Positions 9,307-17,523 of a stretch of 53,750 nt of DNA are shown one piece after another. Every line of letters starts with the position of its first letter. The first letter of the stretch is position 1. The notes below the pieces were generated by a model. The model saw only the letters and a program-made list of their open reading frames with translations, ran no database searches and was not told the DNA's origin. A program made the translations under genes and the position numbers. The DNA comes from CAYWMP01 sp964459445 (GTDB lineage Bacteria > Desulfobacterota > DSM-4660 > Desulfatiglandales > HGW-15): contig CAYWMP010000015.1 of NCBI GenBank assembly GCA_964459445.1, positions 1-53,750 of the forward strand. Direction: 5' to 3'.

Positions 9307-9334
9307 TTGACAACAGAAACGAACACATCATAAT
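9307..9334 (+). promoter_or_regulatory. Candidate sigma-70 promoter for deoR-mttB
   Basis: TTGACA at 9307-9312 and CATAAT at 9329-9334 with a 16-bp spacer, in a very AT-rich 345-bp gap (9039-9383) that holds no gene. It lies about 50 bp before the DeoR-family start codon and would drive deoR and the methyltransferase genes that follow. Confidence 0.5.
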
Positions 9335-9383
9335 GCCCCCGATTATTTGAAAATAGTGATCTAAACCCAACTGAGAAGCATCT

Positions 9384-10166
9384 ATGACCCAATCCGAACC
9401 CCTAATGCCCGCTGAAAGACATCAGCGTATCCTCGACGTACTCCGTCAGGAACTGACTATTCGAGGTTCGCGTCTGAGTGAGTTGCTGGGGGTCTCAGAA
9501 ATGACGATCCGCAGGGATCTTGACGCGCTTGAACGCCTGGGTGTTGTGGAGCGAATCCATGGAGGTGCTGTTTTCAGACAGGAGAAGGTCGTAGATAAAT
9601 TTCACTATCAATCATCAGCTCTGGAGAAACCAAAAGAAAAGCAACGAATCGCCCAAAAGGCGGCCACCATGATTGAACCTGAGGAGAACATTTTCATAGG
9701 GGAAGGCATCACGGCGGCACAGATGGTTCGTTATGTAGACTCCGCCATGCCCTTCACCATATTCACCAACAATCTTGGTGCTGTTACTGAAACATGGGGT
9801 AAGGCCGTTGAATTGGTGTTGCTCAGCGGGACCTACGATCAGAACACGCATGCCTTGGCTGGACCTCTCACTCTGGAGTTGATCCAACAGGTCAATGCCA
9901 CAAAGGTCTTTCTGGGTGCGGACGGTCTCGGCCTTAACGCCGGCCTTACGACACCCAACTTCGAAATAGCGGCCATAGAGCGCGGCATGATTCATCAGAC
10001 GCGGGGAAGTGTCATTGTCCTGGCCGATCACAGCAAATTCGGACTTGTCGCAGAAATGGTCGTTACGCCCATCAAGCATATCGATGTTCTGATTACCGAT
10101 AAAAAAATCCCGGACGATTTTCAAAATGACCTGGAATCATTAAATGTTCAAGTTGTGATTGTCTGA
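9384..10166 (+). CDS. DeoR-family transcriptional regulator
   Basis: A 260-aa regulator of standard DeoR size. Residues 10-65 form the winged HTH (RHQRILDVLRQ, then VSEMTIRRDLDALERLGVV and the RIHGGAV wing). Residues about 80-240 are the sugar-phosphate-isomerase-like sensor domain (IFIGEGITAAQM, FLGADGLGLNAGLTTPNFEIA, VIVLADHSKFG). DeoR proteins usually repress an adjacent catabolic operon and respond to a phosphorylated intermediate. Here the next gene, 33 bp downstream, is the MttB-family methyltransferase, so it probably controls the amine locus; a sugar-type effector would be unexpected for that pathway. The start is ATG 9384 with GAGAAG upstream. Confidence 0.9.
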   Translation: MTQSEPLMPAERHQRILDVLRQELTIRGSRLSELLGVSEMTIRRDLDALERLGVVERIHGGAVFRQEKVVDKFHYQSSALEKPKEKQRIAQKAATMIEPEENIFIGEGITAAQMVRYVDSAMPFTIFTNNLGAVTETWGKAVELVLLSGTYDQNTHALAGPLTLELIQQVNATKVFLGADGLGLNAGLTTPNFEIAAIERGMIHQTRGSVIVLADHSKFGLVAEMVVTPIKHIDVLITDKKIPDDFQNDLESLNVQVVIV

Positions 10167-10199
10167 TGTGAAATGATTTTGTTTTTCAGGAGGTTGACC

Positions 10200-11642
10200 A
10201 TGCAATTTGCCGCATTGCTGAACCAAGACGAAGTCAAACAAGTCCATAACGCTTCCTTGGAGATTCTGCAAAACCTTGGACTTCTCGTGCACAACGAGAA
10301 CGCTAGAAAGATCTTTGAAAAACACGGATGCAATGTGAACGCTGAAGACGGCGTTGTGCGATTTCCCCAACAGGTCATTGAAGAGTATCGCAAGTCTTTT
10401 GTCCCCACCTTTACCTTTAAGGGCCGCAATCCCGAATTTGACCGCACCATCCCACAGGAAGGTCCCGTGATCGTGACCGCGAGTTCCGCACCGAACGTCA
10501 TTGACCCTGATACGGGTGAGGAGCGCCGTGGCACTTCAAAGGACATTGCAGATATTGCCTTCCTCATCAACGAGCTTTCCGGATATGACATCTTTTCGAT
10601 TTCCACCCTGGCCGATGATGCCCCCGAGGGCCAGTTCAGCATTTCCCGCTTTTATCCCGCCCTTAAGAACTGCCTGAAACCGGTCCGCGGCAACACGCCA
10701 AATATGGAGGAACTCCTGAAGGTGCTCGAACTCGGCGCCCTCATCGCGGGGAGCCCGGACGCCTACAAAGAGCGCCCCCTCATCACCCACCACTGCTGTC
10801 CCGTCATCTCTCCTTTGACCCTGGACGACAAGATCACTGAGCAATTCATATACCTCACCCGGGAACAACTGCCTGTATACGGAACCATCGCTCCGAACGC
10901 TGGGATGACATCACCCATGACACTTGTAGGCACCCTCGCATTGGCCAATGCGGAATTCCTGGCCCTGAGTGTCTTGATGCAGATGGTGCGTCCGGGAACG
11001 CCTTTGATCTATGCCGTTCTGTCCACCGTGGCGGACATGCGCCAGGGCTGCTATGCCCCCGGCGCCATCGAAACCGGAATATTGCAGATGGGCCACAGCC
11101 AAATGGCACAGTTTTACGGTGTTCCTTCCGGCGGTTACATCGGGCTGACCAACGCCCACTCCAATGATGCACAATCCGGTTACGAGACCGGGATGAATAC
11201 GACGGCCGCCCTTCTTGCCGGTGCAGACATGTTTAATGTGGGAGGTCTGTTGGATAGCCTGATGTCCTTTGATTTTGCCAAGGCCGTAATCGACAACGAA
11301 ATCAGCCTGATGCTCAAGAGAATCAAACGCGGCCTTGAATGCAACGAGGAAAATCTCTCTCTGGATGTGATTAAAGAAATCGGACATGGCGGCAACTACA
11401 TGGATAGCGACCATACCATGGCCCATATGCGCTCGGACACCCTTCTACCTAAAGTGGCCATTCGGGATATGAGATCTACTTGGGAGGAAGGGGAGCGGCC
11501 CGATTCAAACGGCCGCGCCATCGATATTGCTCGTAAGATACTTGGAAATCAAAACCCCGCGGTCTTTTCCGAAGAATTGGATGGAGAGATAAGGAGACGC
11601 TTCGAAGGACTTGTAGCAGGGAATGCGGGATGGGACAAGTAA
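10200..11642 (+). CDS. Non-pyrrolysine MttB-family methyltransferase
   Basis: A 480-aa protein of full MttB length, starting at ATG 10200 behind AGGAGG. The TIM-barrel family features are seen: an N-terminal NASLEILQNLGLLVHNENA segment, TASSAPNVIDPDTGEERRG, and the C-terminal core NDAQSGYETGMNT, then GADMFNVGGLLDS and SFDFAKAVIDNEIS. Trimethylamine methyltransferase MttB carries pyrrolysine at an in-frame amber codon; here the frame is open throughout, so this is one of the Pyl-free homologues (such as MtgB for glycine betaine, or the carnitine and proline-betaine enzymes MtcB and MtpB). It would methylate the corrinoid protein encoded at 12882. A quaternary amine is the likely substrate; which one cannot be told. 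Confidence 0.9.
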   Translation: MQFAALLNQDEVKQVHNASLEILQNLGLLVHNENARKIFEKHGCNVNAEDGVVRFPQQVIEEYRKSFVPTFTFKGRNPEFDRTIPQEGPVIVTASSAPNVIDPDTGEERRGTSKDIADIAFLINELSGYDIFSISTLADDAPEGQFSISRFYPALKNCLKPVRGNTPNMEELLKVLELGALIAGSPDAYKERPLITHHCCPVISPLTLDDKITEQFIYLTREQLPVYGTIAPNAGMTSPMTLVGTLALANAEFLALSVLMQMVRPGTPLIYAVLSTVADMRQGCYAPGAIETGILQMGHSQMAQFYGVPSGGYIGLTNAHSNDAQSGYETGMNTTAALLAGADMFNVGGLLDSLMSFDFAKAVIDNEISLMLKRIKRGLECNEENLSLDVIKEIGHGGNYMDSDHTMAHMRSDTLLPKVAIRDMRSTWEEGERPDSNGRAIDIARKILGNQNPAVFSEELDGEIRRRFEGLVAGNAGWDK

Positions 11643-11644
11643 GG

Positions 11645-11724
11645 AAAAGCGTAGGGTTTAGGGCCTAAGAATTTAGGTAATAATCATTTCCTTTTGCCCT
11701 ATGCCTTACGCCTTTTGCCTTTTC
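11645..11724. repeat. Dispersed AAGGC/GCCTT palindromic element, copy B
   Basis: Between the mttB-like and pterin-methyltransferase genes. GGGTTTAGGGCCTAAGAATT on the left and CCTTTTGCCCTATGCC then TTACGCCTTTTGCC on the right pair imperfectly. It is related to copies at 4951 and 18532 but more diverged. The next gene has its own GGGAG ribosome-binding site about 85 bp later. Confidence 0.5.
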
Positions 11725-11809
11725 AATTGATCCCGGATCCCATGCAAATTGAAGTGCATTTTTCAAAAAAAGTAACAGCTTTCAAAAATACCATTAGAAA
11801 GGGAGCGCC

Positions 11810-12607
11810 ATGATTGTTGTAGGAGAGCTTATTAATGCGAGTCGGAAGGCGGTTGGAAAGGCCATTGAGGAGCAGGATGCCGAAAGCATCAAGAACCTGG
11901 CCGTTGATCAGCACGAGGCAGGCGCCGATTACATAGATGTCAATGCAGGCGTCTTTGTGGGACGAGAGGTGGAATACCTCAAATGGCTGGTCGCTAACGT
12001 CCAGGATGCAATCGATGCACCGTGCTGTATCGATAGCCCCGATCCCAAAGCCATTGAAGCAGCCTTATCCGTTCACAAAGGAACGGCCATGATTAACTCC
12101 ATTTCACTAGAAAAAGAAAGATATGATGCCATTCTTCCGCTGGTTGCCGGAACCGACCTGAAAGTCGTGGGTCTGTGCATGAGTGACAAGGGCATGCCGG
12201 AAACAACTGAAGACAGGCTGGGTATCGCTGAAAAACTGATTAATGCCCTGATCCAAAATAACGTGCCCATCGAAAACATCTATATCGATCCACTCGTGCA
12301 ACCCATTGCCACAAAGGACAATTACGGTGTCGAATTTCTCGAGGCCATTGAAGCTATCATGTCCACATTCAAAGGGGTTCACACCATTTGCGGATTATCA
12401 AATATCTCCTTCGGATTGCCTGAGCGGAAATTTCTAAATCAAACATTTGCAGTGATGGCCGTGGCCAAGGGTCTTGACGGCCTCATTGTAAACCCTCTCG
12501 ACAAGAGAATGATGGCCAATCTTATCGCAGCCGAAACCCTGGCCGCCCGGGATTCCTTTTGCGCCAACTATCTCACGGCTTATCGAGCTAAGAAGATTGA
12601 ATTTTGA
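11810..12607 (+). CDS. Pterin-binding methyltransferase (MtgA/AcsE-like)
   Basis: A 265-aa pterin-binding TIM barrel like the methyltetrahydrofolate:corrinoid methyltransferases AcsE and MtgA. The opening VVGELINASRKAVGKAIEE, then AGADYIDVNAGVF, then CIDSPDPKAIEAAL and the GLSNISFGLPERKFLNQTF segment match the family's folate-binding strands. In glycine-betaine systems the enzyme moves methyl from the corrinoid protein to tetrahydrofolate, feeding the Wood-Ljungdahl branch. The start is ATG 11810 with AAAGGGAG 8 nt upstream. It is followed after 274 bp by the corrinoid protein, with a repeat element in the gap. Confidence 0.9.
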   Translation: MIVVGELINASRKAVGKAIEEQDAESIKNLAVDQHEAGADYIDVNAGVFVGREVEYLKWLVANVQDAIDAPCCIDSPDPKAIEAALSVHKGTAMINSISLEKERYDAILPLVAGTDLKVVGLCMSDKGMPETTEDRLGIAEKLINALIQNNVPIENIYIDPLVQPIATKDNYGVEFLEAIEAIMSTFKGVHTICGLSNISFGLPERKFLNQTFAVMAVAKGLDGLIVNPLDKRMMANLIAAETLAARDSFCANYLTAYRAKKIEF

Positions 12608-12618
12608 AGGCATAAGAA

Positions 12619-12866
12619 TTTTTGACGGGATAACAGGATTAACTTGATATTTATGGGTTTTACGCTCGGCGGATGTATCAGTCAGGAGTAAGGTAGCACT
12701 GAACCTTGCCCGCCTTACTTCTGGCGGGTAAAAACCTTAAACCTGTAAATCATATTCTTAATCATGGAGAGTGAAAGACTCGAAAAAAGCCAAGTGTTAA
12801 AGATCTGAACCAAGTGATCAACTGGATAAACAAATAATCAGGTCAATCCTGTTATCCTGTCAAAAA
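12619..12866. repeat. GGATAACAGGATT inverted-repeat element, copy 1
   Basis: A 248-bp element filling the gap between the pterin methyltransferase and the corrinoid gene. Left arm TTTTTGACGGGATAACAGGA, right arm its complement TCCTGTTATCCTGTCAAAAA. A second copy at 42415-42651 shares both arms and about 60 bp inside the right end. A CCCGCC/GGCGGG hairpin (near 12702-12727) lies within. The right arm abuts the AGGAGG of the next gene, so it could affect its leader. Confidence 0.7.
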
Positions 12867-12881
12867 TTAAAGGAGGGCAGC

Positions 12882-13529
12882 ATGAATCAAACGGAATTTT
12901 TTGAGGCCTTGAAGGACTCTTTGGTCCAACTGGACCAGGAGGCAACGGTGGCGAATACCGCCAAATGTCTGGATCAAGGGCTGGCGCCCCTTGAGGTTAT
13001 CGAGAAAGGCCTGATGCCCGGGCTTGACCAGATCGGTCAACAGTTTGAGGAGGAGGAAATCTTTCTTCCGGAATTGATTCAATCGGCACAGATCTTCCAG
13101 GCGGCCATGGAAATTCTACAGCCCAAGATTCAGGAGCAGGGGGAATCGGCCAAAGAGAGAGGGCGCGTCGTCATCGGTACAGTGAAAGGCGATATGCACT
13201 TTATCGGCAAGAATATCGTGAGCCTCCTCATGGAAACATCCGGTTTTAAGGTCTACGACCTTGGCGTTGATGTTGATCCCTTTGCTTTCATTCATAAGGC
13301 TGATGAAGTCGGCGCAGACATCATTGCACTCTCCGCACTCCTGACCACAACGCTTATTGGACAGAAGGATGTTTTGGAAGCACTTGAGGGACAGGGCAAA
13401 CGGGACAAATACAAAGTGATGGTGGGCGGCGGCGCCGTGACCAAGAGTTGGGCGGACGAGATGGGGGCAGACGGGTACGCTGAGACCGCCCATGGGGCCG
13501 TGGAAATGGCTGCTGAACTGATTATTTGA
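12882..13529 (+). CDS. Corrinoid (B12-binding) protein, MtgC/MtbC-like
   Basis: A 215-aa two-domain corrinoid shuttle. Residues about 1-90 form the helical cap (B12-binding_2), with MPGLDQIGQQFEEEEIFLPE, and 91-215 the Rossmann B12-binding domain with the axial His106 in GDMHFIGKN (the D-x-H-x-x-G motif). GTVKGDMHFIG, LGVDVDPFAF, SALLTTTL and GGGAVTKSWADEMGAD are the cobalamin contacts. It carries the methyl group between the methyltransferases encoded on both sides and the pterin enzyme upstream. The start is ATG 12882 behind AGGAGG. As the only corrinoid protein in the window, it may serve all three MttB/MtmB-type enzymes. Confidence 0.93.
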   Translation: MNQTEFFEALKDSLVQLDQEATVANTAKCLDQGLAPLEVIEKGLMPGLDQIGQQFEEEEIFLPELIQSAQIFQAAMEILQPKIQEQGESAKERGRVVIGTVKGDMHFIGKNIVSLLMETSGFKVYDLGVDVDPFAFIHKADEVGADIIALSALLTTTLIGQKDVLEALEGQGKRDKYKVMVGGGAVTKSWADEMGADGYAETAHGAVEMAAELII

Positions 13530-13598
13530 AATCATTGCTGAGAATCCGACATGCCCAAATCCATGCATGGAGACCCTCGGTTGTCGTGGAGGAATAAA

Positions 13599-14978
13599 AT
13601 GATAGATCTAATTGATGTCTTCAATCGGGCGGAACAGGGGATTTTAATCCCGGATACCGACTACTATATGAAACACTTCGTCCCAAAGCTTAGAGAGGTC
13701 ATCGAAAGATACAAAATCAAGTGGGATAAACAGACGATTGTAAACGACGACAACGACTTGGCCGATCGTGTTTTTCAGGCCGCAGTCGATCTTCTTGCTG
13801 AGTCCGGGGCCTATTGTCCCGACACTAACAGGGTCATGGAATTCACACGTGAAGAAATATTAAAGGCCGCCGAACAGGCGCCCAAGGCCGCCAGATTTGG
13901 GGAAGGTCGCGAGGCCAAAACCATGACCGGCCGCGATGTGGATGAGGACTCCGTTCCCTGGATTCATGCGGGCGGCGGCATCTATATCACCGAGGAACAG
14001 ATTTATTTGGATACGGTAGAGGGCTTGGCAAGCATAAGTATCGTCGATTCGGTGAGCGTGCCTTCAATACTCCATATCCGTGGCAAAGACGCCAGGGTCC
14101 GCTCTCCCCACGAACTGCTGGCTGCCGTCAAAACGGTCATCTTGGCCCGAGAAGGGATCAGGCGATCAGGACGTGCCGGGTTACCCATCATTAACGGCAT
14201 TTCTGCTGCTTCCAATTCGGTTTCAATGATCGCCGCTGCGTCCCCGCAGTTCGGGCTCAGGGCTAACGACGGCTTCCTGATCGACTTTCTTGCGGAAATG
14301 GTCGTGAACTACGAGGCCCTGCAAAAAGTTGCCTATTTTAACAGTATCAGCGCGAATATCGGCTCCACTTCAACGCCCATGTTCGGTGGCTACGCCGGAG
14401 GAGCGGAAGGCGTGGCAGTCCTGGCGACTTGTTATCTCATTATGGGAACCCTCATCTATCGGGGCACCTACCACTACAATGCGCCCCTTCATCAAACCCT
14501 ACGCATGTCATCCACCAAGCCCCTCCTCTGGGCCATTGGTATGTCAAATCAAGCCAATGCCCGAAACATGCGACGACCGGTCGTTAACCTTCCCTATCTT
14601 GGGGGCGGCGCCGGCACGAAGATGTATCATTACGAAATGGTTGCTTACATGCTCTCTGTTGTGCCTTCCGGAGGGAATATCTTCTCCGGGCATCCGGCCA
14701 AGTCGGTGGAACCCAATTCACTCCTTCCTAAGGACCACCAATTTCATGCAGAAATCGGACTGGCTTCAGCTAATTTTTCAAGAAAAGAGGCGGAACCCCT
14801 TGCCCAAAAGGCCTTTGAAAAATACGAAGCCCTCATAAAAACCCCCACCCCTGGGTATCGATATGAAGAAGTCTACGATCTTAAGACCAAGAAGATCACT
14901 AATGAAGATTATCTAAATACCCAGGAGGAAATGCGGTCCGAACTCAAAGCGCTTGGCATGGAAGTCCTGCCTTCCTGA
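13599..14978 (+). CDS. MtmB-family methyltransferase without pyrrolysine (1)
   Basis: A 459-aa protein, the size of monomethylamine methyltransferase MtmB. Family features along the full length include AAVDLLAESGAYCPDTNRVM, PHELLAAVKTVI, GRAGLPIINGISAAS, the conserved FGGYAGG and a C-terminal EEVYDLKTKKITNEDY tail. In methanogen MtmB the GRPGMGV-Pyl stretch carries pyrrolysine; here the aligned stretch reads GRAGLPIIN, with Ile198 at the Pyl position by my hand alignment (reference sequence recalled, not retrieved). There is no in-frame stop. The start is ATG 13599 behind GGAGG; longer in-frame starts (13551) lack one. It sits between the corrinoid gene and its paralogue, so corrinoid methylation is likely. 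Substrate and catalytic mechanism without Pyl are unknown. Confidence 0.85.
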   Translation: MIDLIDVFNRAEQGILIPDTDYYMKHFVPKLREVIERYKIKWDKQTIVNDDNDLADRVFQAAVDLLAESGAYCPDTNRVMEFTREEILKAAEQAPKAARFGEGREAKTMTGRDVDEDSVPWIHAGGGIYITEEQIYLDTVEGLASISIVDSVSVPSILHIRGKDARVRSPHELLAAVKTVILAREGIRRSGRAGLPIINGISAASNSVSMIAAASPQFGLRANDGFLIDFLAEMVVNYEALQKVAYFNSISANIGSTSTPMFGGYAGGAEGVAVLATCYLIMGTLIYRGTYHYNAPLHQTLRMSSTKPLLWAIGMSNQANARNMRRPVVNLPYLGGGAGTKMYHYEMVAYMLSVVPSGGNIFSGHPAKSVEPNSLLPKDHQFHAEIGLASANFSRKEAEPLAQKAFEKYEALIKTPTPGYRYEEVYDLKTKKITNEDYLNTQEEMRSELKALGMEVLPS

Positions 14979-15004
14979 TCCAAATCCTTGAGAGGAGAAG
15001 AGAC

Positions 15005-16393
15005 ATGCCCGATTTGTTAGACTTTCTTGAAAGAGCCATGACCGGTCCGATCATGACGCAACAGGATTTTCAAATCAATATCCTGATGCCGAACATCCGC
15101 AGCGTCCTGGAAGAATTCCAGATTGCCTATGATCCAAAAGACCCTGTGCCCTCAGATGATGCATTGGCGGATCGCCTCTACGGGGCCGCCATAGAGTTTC
15201 TTTCAAGAACCGGTCTGTACTGTGAAGGGACGAACCGGGTCATCCAGTTTGACAAAGATGAACTCACAGAGGGAATGAAATCCTATCGCGTGCCGGGAAC
15301 ATTCGGGGAAGGCAGAGACCGGTCCTCATTGCGGCCGCGAAAACCCGGCGATACGTCGCCGCCCTTTTGTCACATCGGTGTCGGCACCGTCGCCACTACC
15401 GAAGAGATAGCGATGGCGCAGGTTGAGGGATATGCCGGCGTTGCCCAGGCCAATTCCATCAGTATTCCTGCCCTTGCAACGGTCAGGGGGTTACAGGTGC
15501 AGGGCGGTTCACCCCTTGAAATTTATGCGGTTTTCAATGCCATATCGGCCGCACGAAAGGCCCTTCGACGGGCCGGAAGACCGGGGCTTCCTATCTTAAA
15601 TCTCTGCTCGACGGCAACCACGGCAGCGGGAACCATTGCCGGTTGTTATCCCGATGCCGGTGCACGAACGTCGGACGGCTGGCTAATCGATTTTATTGCT
15701 GAAATGTCCGTCGATTTCAACAACCTGAACAAGTTGGCCTTCGTCACCCATATGGGCGGAAATATCGGATCCACGGATATCACGATTTTCGGGGGATATG
15801 CGGGCGGACCTCCTGGTACTGCCTTGGTCATGACGAGCTACCACATTGCCGGAGGTGTGATGATGAAGGGCACCTACCATCTCGCCGGGAATGTGAATAT
15901 GAATCTCGGGTGCAGTTCCACACGGGCGTGTCTATGGGTGTCGGCCATTGCTGGCCGCGCTACGAGCCGCAACGACCGATATTGCGCCATTGCACTACCC
16001 TATGCTGTTGGAGGGCCTTGCTCAAAGACCTATTTTTATGAGGCAGTCGCACAACAGTTTGCCGCCGTCACCTCGGGCTATGCCGGGATTCAGATGTCAC
16101 ACCCGGCCAAAGCGGTTGTTAATGATGCAGCGACACCAACAGAGGCCAGGTTCAATGCGGATATTGCCTATAGTATCGCTAGATCGGGGATGGCTGCAGG
16201 CCGAGCCAGCGAGTTATGCAACAAACTGCTCGAGAAATATGAAAAGGAATTGAAGAAACCCTTTTCAGGAGACGATGTAAAAACCTACCCCGAACTTTAT
16301 GACCTCAAAACCGGCAAACGCTCGGAAATATACGATCAACTCTATGGGGAAGTTTTGGAGGATCTGGACGCCATGGGAATCCCTCTTGATTAG
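15005..16393 (+). CDS. MtmB-family methyltransferase without pyrrolysine (2)
   Basis: A 462-aa paralogue of the preceding protein, collinear over its whole length: AAIEFLSRTGLYCEGTNRVI, GGSPLEIYAVFNAISAARKA, GRPGLPILNL, IGSTDITIFGGYAGG, YHLAGNVNMN and a YPELYDLKTGKRSEIYDQLY tail. Leu198 lies at the position aligned with pyrrolysine in methanogen MtmB; the reading frame is unbroken. The two copies are clearly diverged, so an old duplication rather than a recent one is likely, and the two may act on different methylated amines or form a heteromer. The start is ATG 15005 with AGGAGAAGAG upstream, 26 bp after the previous stop. It ends with TAG. Confidence 0.85.
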   Translation: MPDLLDFLERAMTGPIMTQQDFQINILMPNIRSVLEEFQIAYDPKDPVPSDDALADRLYGAAIEFLSRTGLYCEGTNRVIQFDKDELTEGMKSYRVPGTFGEGRDRSSLRPRKPGDTSPPFCHIGVGTVATTEEIAMAQVEGYAGVAQANSISIPALATVRGLQVQGGSPLEIYAVFNAISAARKALRRAGRPGLPILNLCSTATTAAGTIAGCYPDAGARTSDGWLIDFIAEMSVDFNNLNKLAFVTHMGGNIGSTDITIFGGYAGGPPGTALVMTSYHIAGGVMMKGTYHLAGNVNMNLGCSSTRACLWVSAIAGRATSRNDRYCAIALPYAVGGPCSKTYFYEAVAQQFAAVTSGYAGIQMSHPAKAVVNDAATPTEARFNADIAYSIARSGMAAGRASELCNKLLEKYEKELKKPFSGDDVKTYPELYDLKTGKRSEIYDQLYGEVLEDLDAMGIPLD

Positions 16394-16443
16394 GCAACGT
16401 TGGCTGAGCCTCCGGGATGTTTGAAAAAAACGCAACAATTCTG

Positions 16444-16669
16444 CCACAAAGGCACGAAGGCACAAAGAAGTTTAAATCTCTAAAAACAGGTTCAAAGGTT
16501 TCCCGTTCAAGGGTTGATTGTTAAAGAGTTTTTAACCCCTCGTATCTGACTAGGCAACGCTGGAGTCAGTTTTAATTGATCAAACTGGCCGCTTCGGCGG
16601 CCAGAGGCGGCGCTGAACCCTAAACTGATCACTTTAGGTAAAAACTTGGTGGCTTAGTGCCTTTGTGGC
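16444..16669. repeat. CACAAAGGCAC inverted-repeat block
   Basis: The 333-bp gap before etfB is bounded by CCACAAAGGCACGAAGGCAC at 16444-16463 and the complementary CTTAGTGCCTTTGTGGC at 16653-16669. Between them is a perfect hairpin (16585-16604). The arms match those at 4699-4722 and 5113-5137. No gene is seen in the gap. Confidence 0.55.
16585..16604. repeat. Perfect 8-bp hairpin with TTCG loop
   Basis: CTGGCCGC, loop TTCG, then GCGGCCAG: a perfect stem with a stable tetraloop, flanked by TCAGTTTT and its complement AAACTGA further out (16566 and 16622). It has no T-run, so it is not a standard terminator; it may be an RNA stabiliser between the mtmB-like genes and etfBA. Confidence 0.6.
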
Positions 16670-16726
16670 TTAACTATCACAAGAAACCAACCAATCATTA
16701 AAGAACACAAAGAATAGGAAAAAGGC

Positions 16727-17497
16727 ATGAAGATTTATGTATGTGTTAAGCACGTTCCCGATACAGCGGCGAACATTAATGTTGTAGGCAAGGCAGGATT
16801 TGACGATACCGTCAAATTTGTCACCAACCCCTATGACGAATATGCCATTGAGCAGGCCGTTCGAATCAAGGAATCGGATGAGCAGGCAGAAGTTGTCATC
16901 GTGACGGTCGGCAAAGAAGCCGCGGAAAAAATGATGAGGATGGCCCTGGCAATAGGCGTTGATCGCGGCATCCTGGTGAAGACCGGTGCCCAGTTTCTGG
17001 ACAGCATTCGAACGAGTCAGGCCCTTAAAAAGGCCATAGAACAGGATGGATCTCCCGACCTCATATTTACGGGCAAGCAATCCATTGACAGCGAAGGGAT
17101 GCAAACCCCGTATCGCCTGGCTGCCGCTTTTGATATGCCCGTGGCCACGGACGCGGTCGCCTTCGACCTTTCCGATGGGAAAGCGACGGTTGAAAGAGAG
17201 ATCGGCGGCGGAACAAGAGAGGTCATCGAGATGTCTGTGCCCTGTGTGATCGGTGCGACGAAGGGATTGAATGAGCCCCGCTATGCAAAGCTCCCGGAAA
17301 TCATGAAGGCCAAAAAGAAAGAGGTAAAGCAGATCGACCTCTCGGGCCTTGAATTGGAAACGACCGCTAGTGGCATTGAAATGATTGAGCTTCAGTTGGT
17401 GCCGGAGCGTGGGCAAGCCCGGATGCTCGAAGGTGATCCATCGGAAATGGTGGTGCAGTTGGTGGAGCGTTTGAAGATCGAAGAAAAACTCTTCTAA
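16727..17497 (+). CDS. etfB: Electron transfer flavoprotein beta subunit
   Basis: A 256-aa EtfB. The family start KIYVCVKHVPDTA, the NPYDEYAIEQAVRIKE segment, VVIVTVGKEAAE, the PDLIFTGKQSIDSEGMQTPYR stretch and VPCVIGATKGLNEPRYA are all seen. With EtfA it makes a soluble heterodimer that takes electrons from flavin dehydrogenases and gives them to ETF:quinone oxidoreductase or a bifurcating partner. It precedes etfA by 26 bp on the same strand. The dimethylglycine-dehydrogenase-like flavoprotein at 5162 is the obvious electron donor, since enzymes of that family use ETF. Confidence 0.95.
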   Translation: MKIYVCVKHVPDTAANINVVGKAGFDDTVKFVTNPYDEYAIEQAVRIKESDEQAEVVIVTVGKEAAEKMMRMALAIGVDRGILVKTGAQFLDSIRTSQALKKAIEQDGSPDLIFTGKQSIDSEGMQTPYRLAAAFDMPVATDAVAFDLSDGKATVEREIGGGTREVIEMSVPCVIGATKGLNEPRYAKLPEIMKAKKKEVKQIDLSGLELETTASGIEMIELQLVPERGQARMLEGDPSEMVVQLVERLKIEEKLF

Positions 17498-17523
17498 CCC
17501 AGAATTTCAAGGAGAGAAATGAC

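Noticed and set aside
10200..16393. Pyrrolysine-encoding amber codons in the MttB/MtmB-type genes
   Set aside because: All three frames are open from start to a normal C-terminus at full family length; no in-frame TAG occurs and no pyl genes are in the window.
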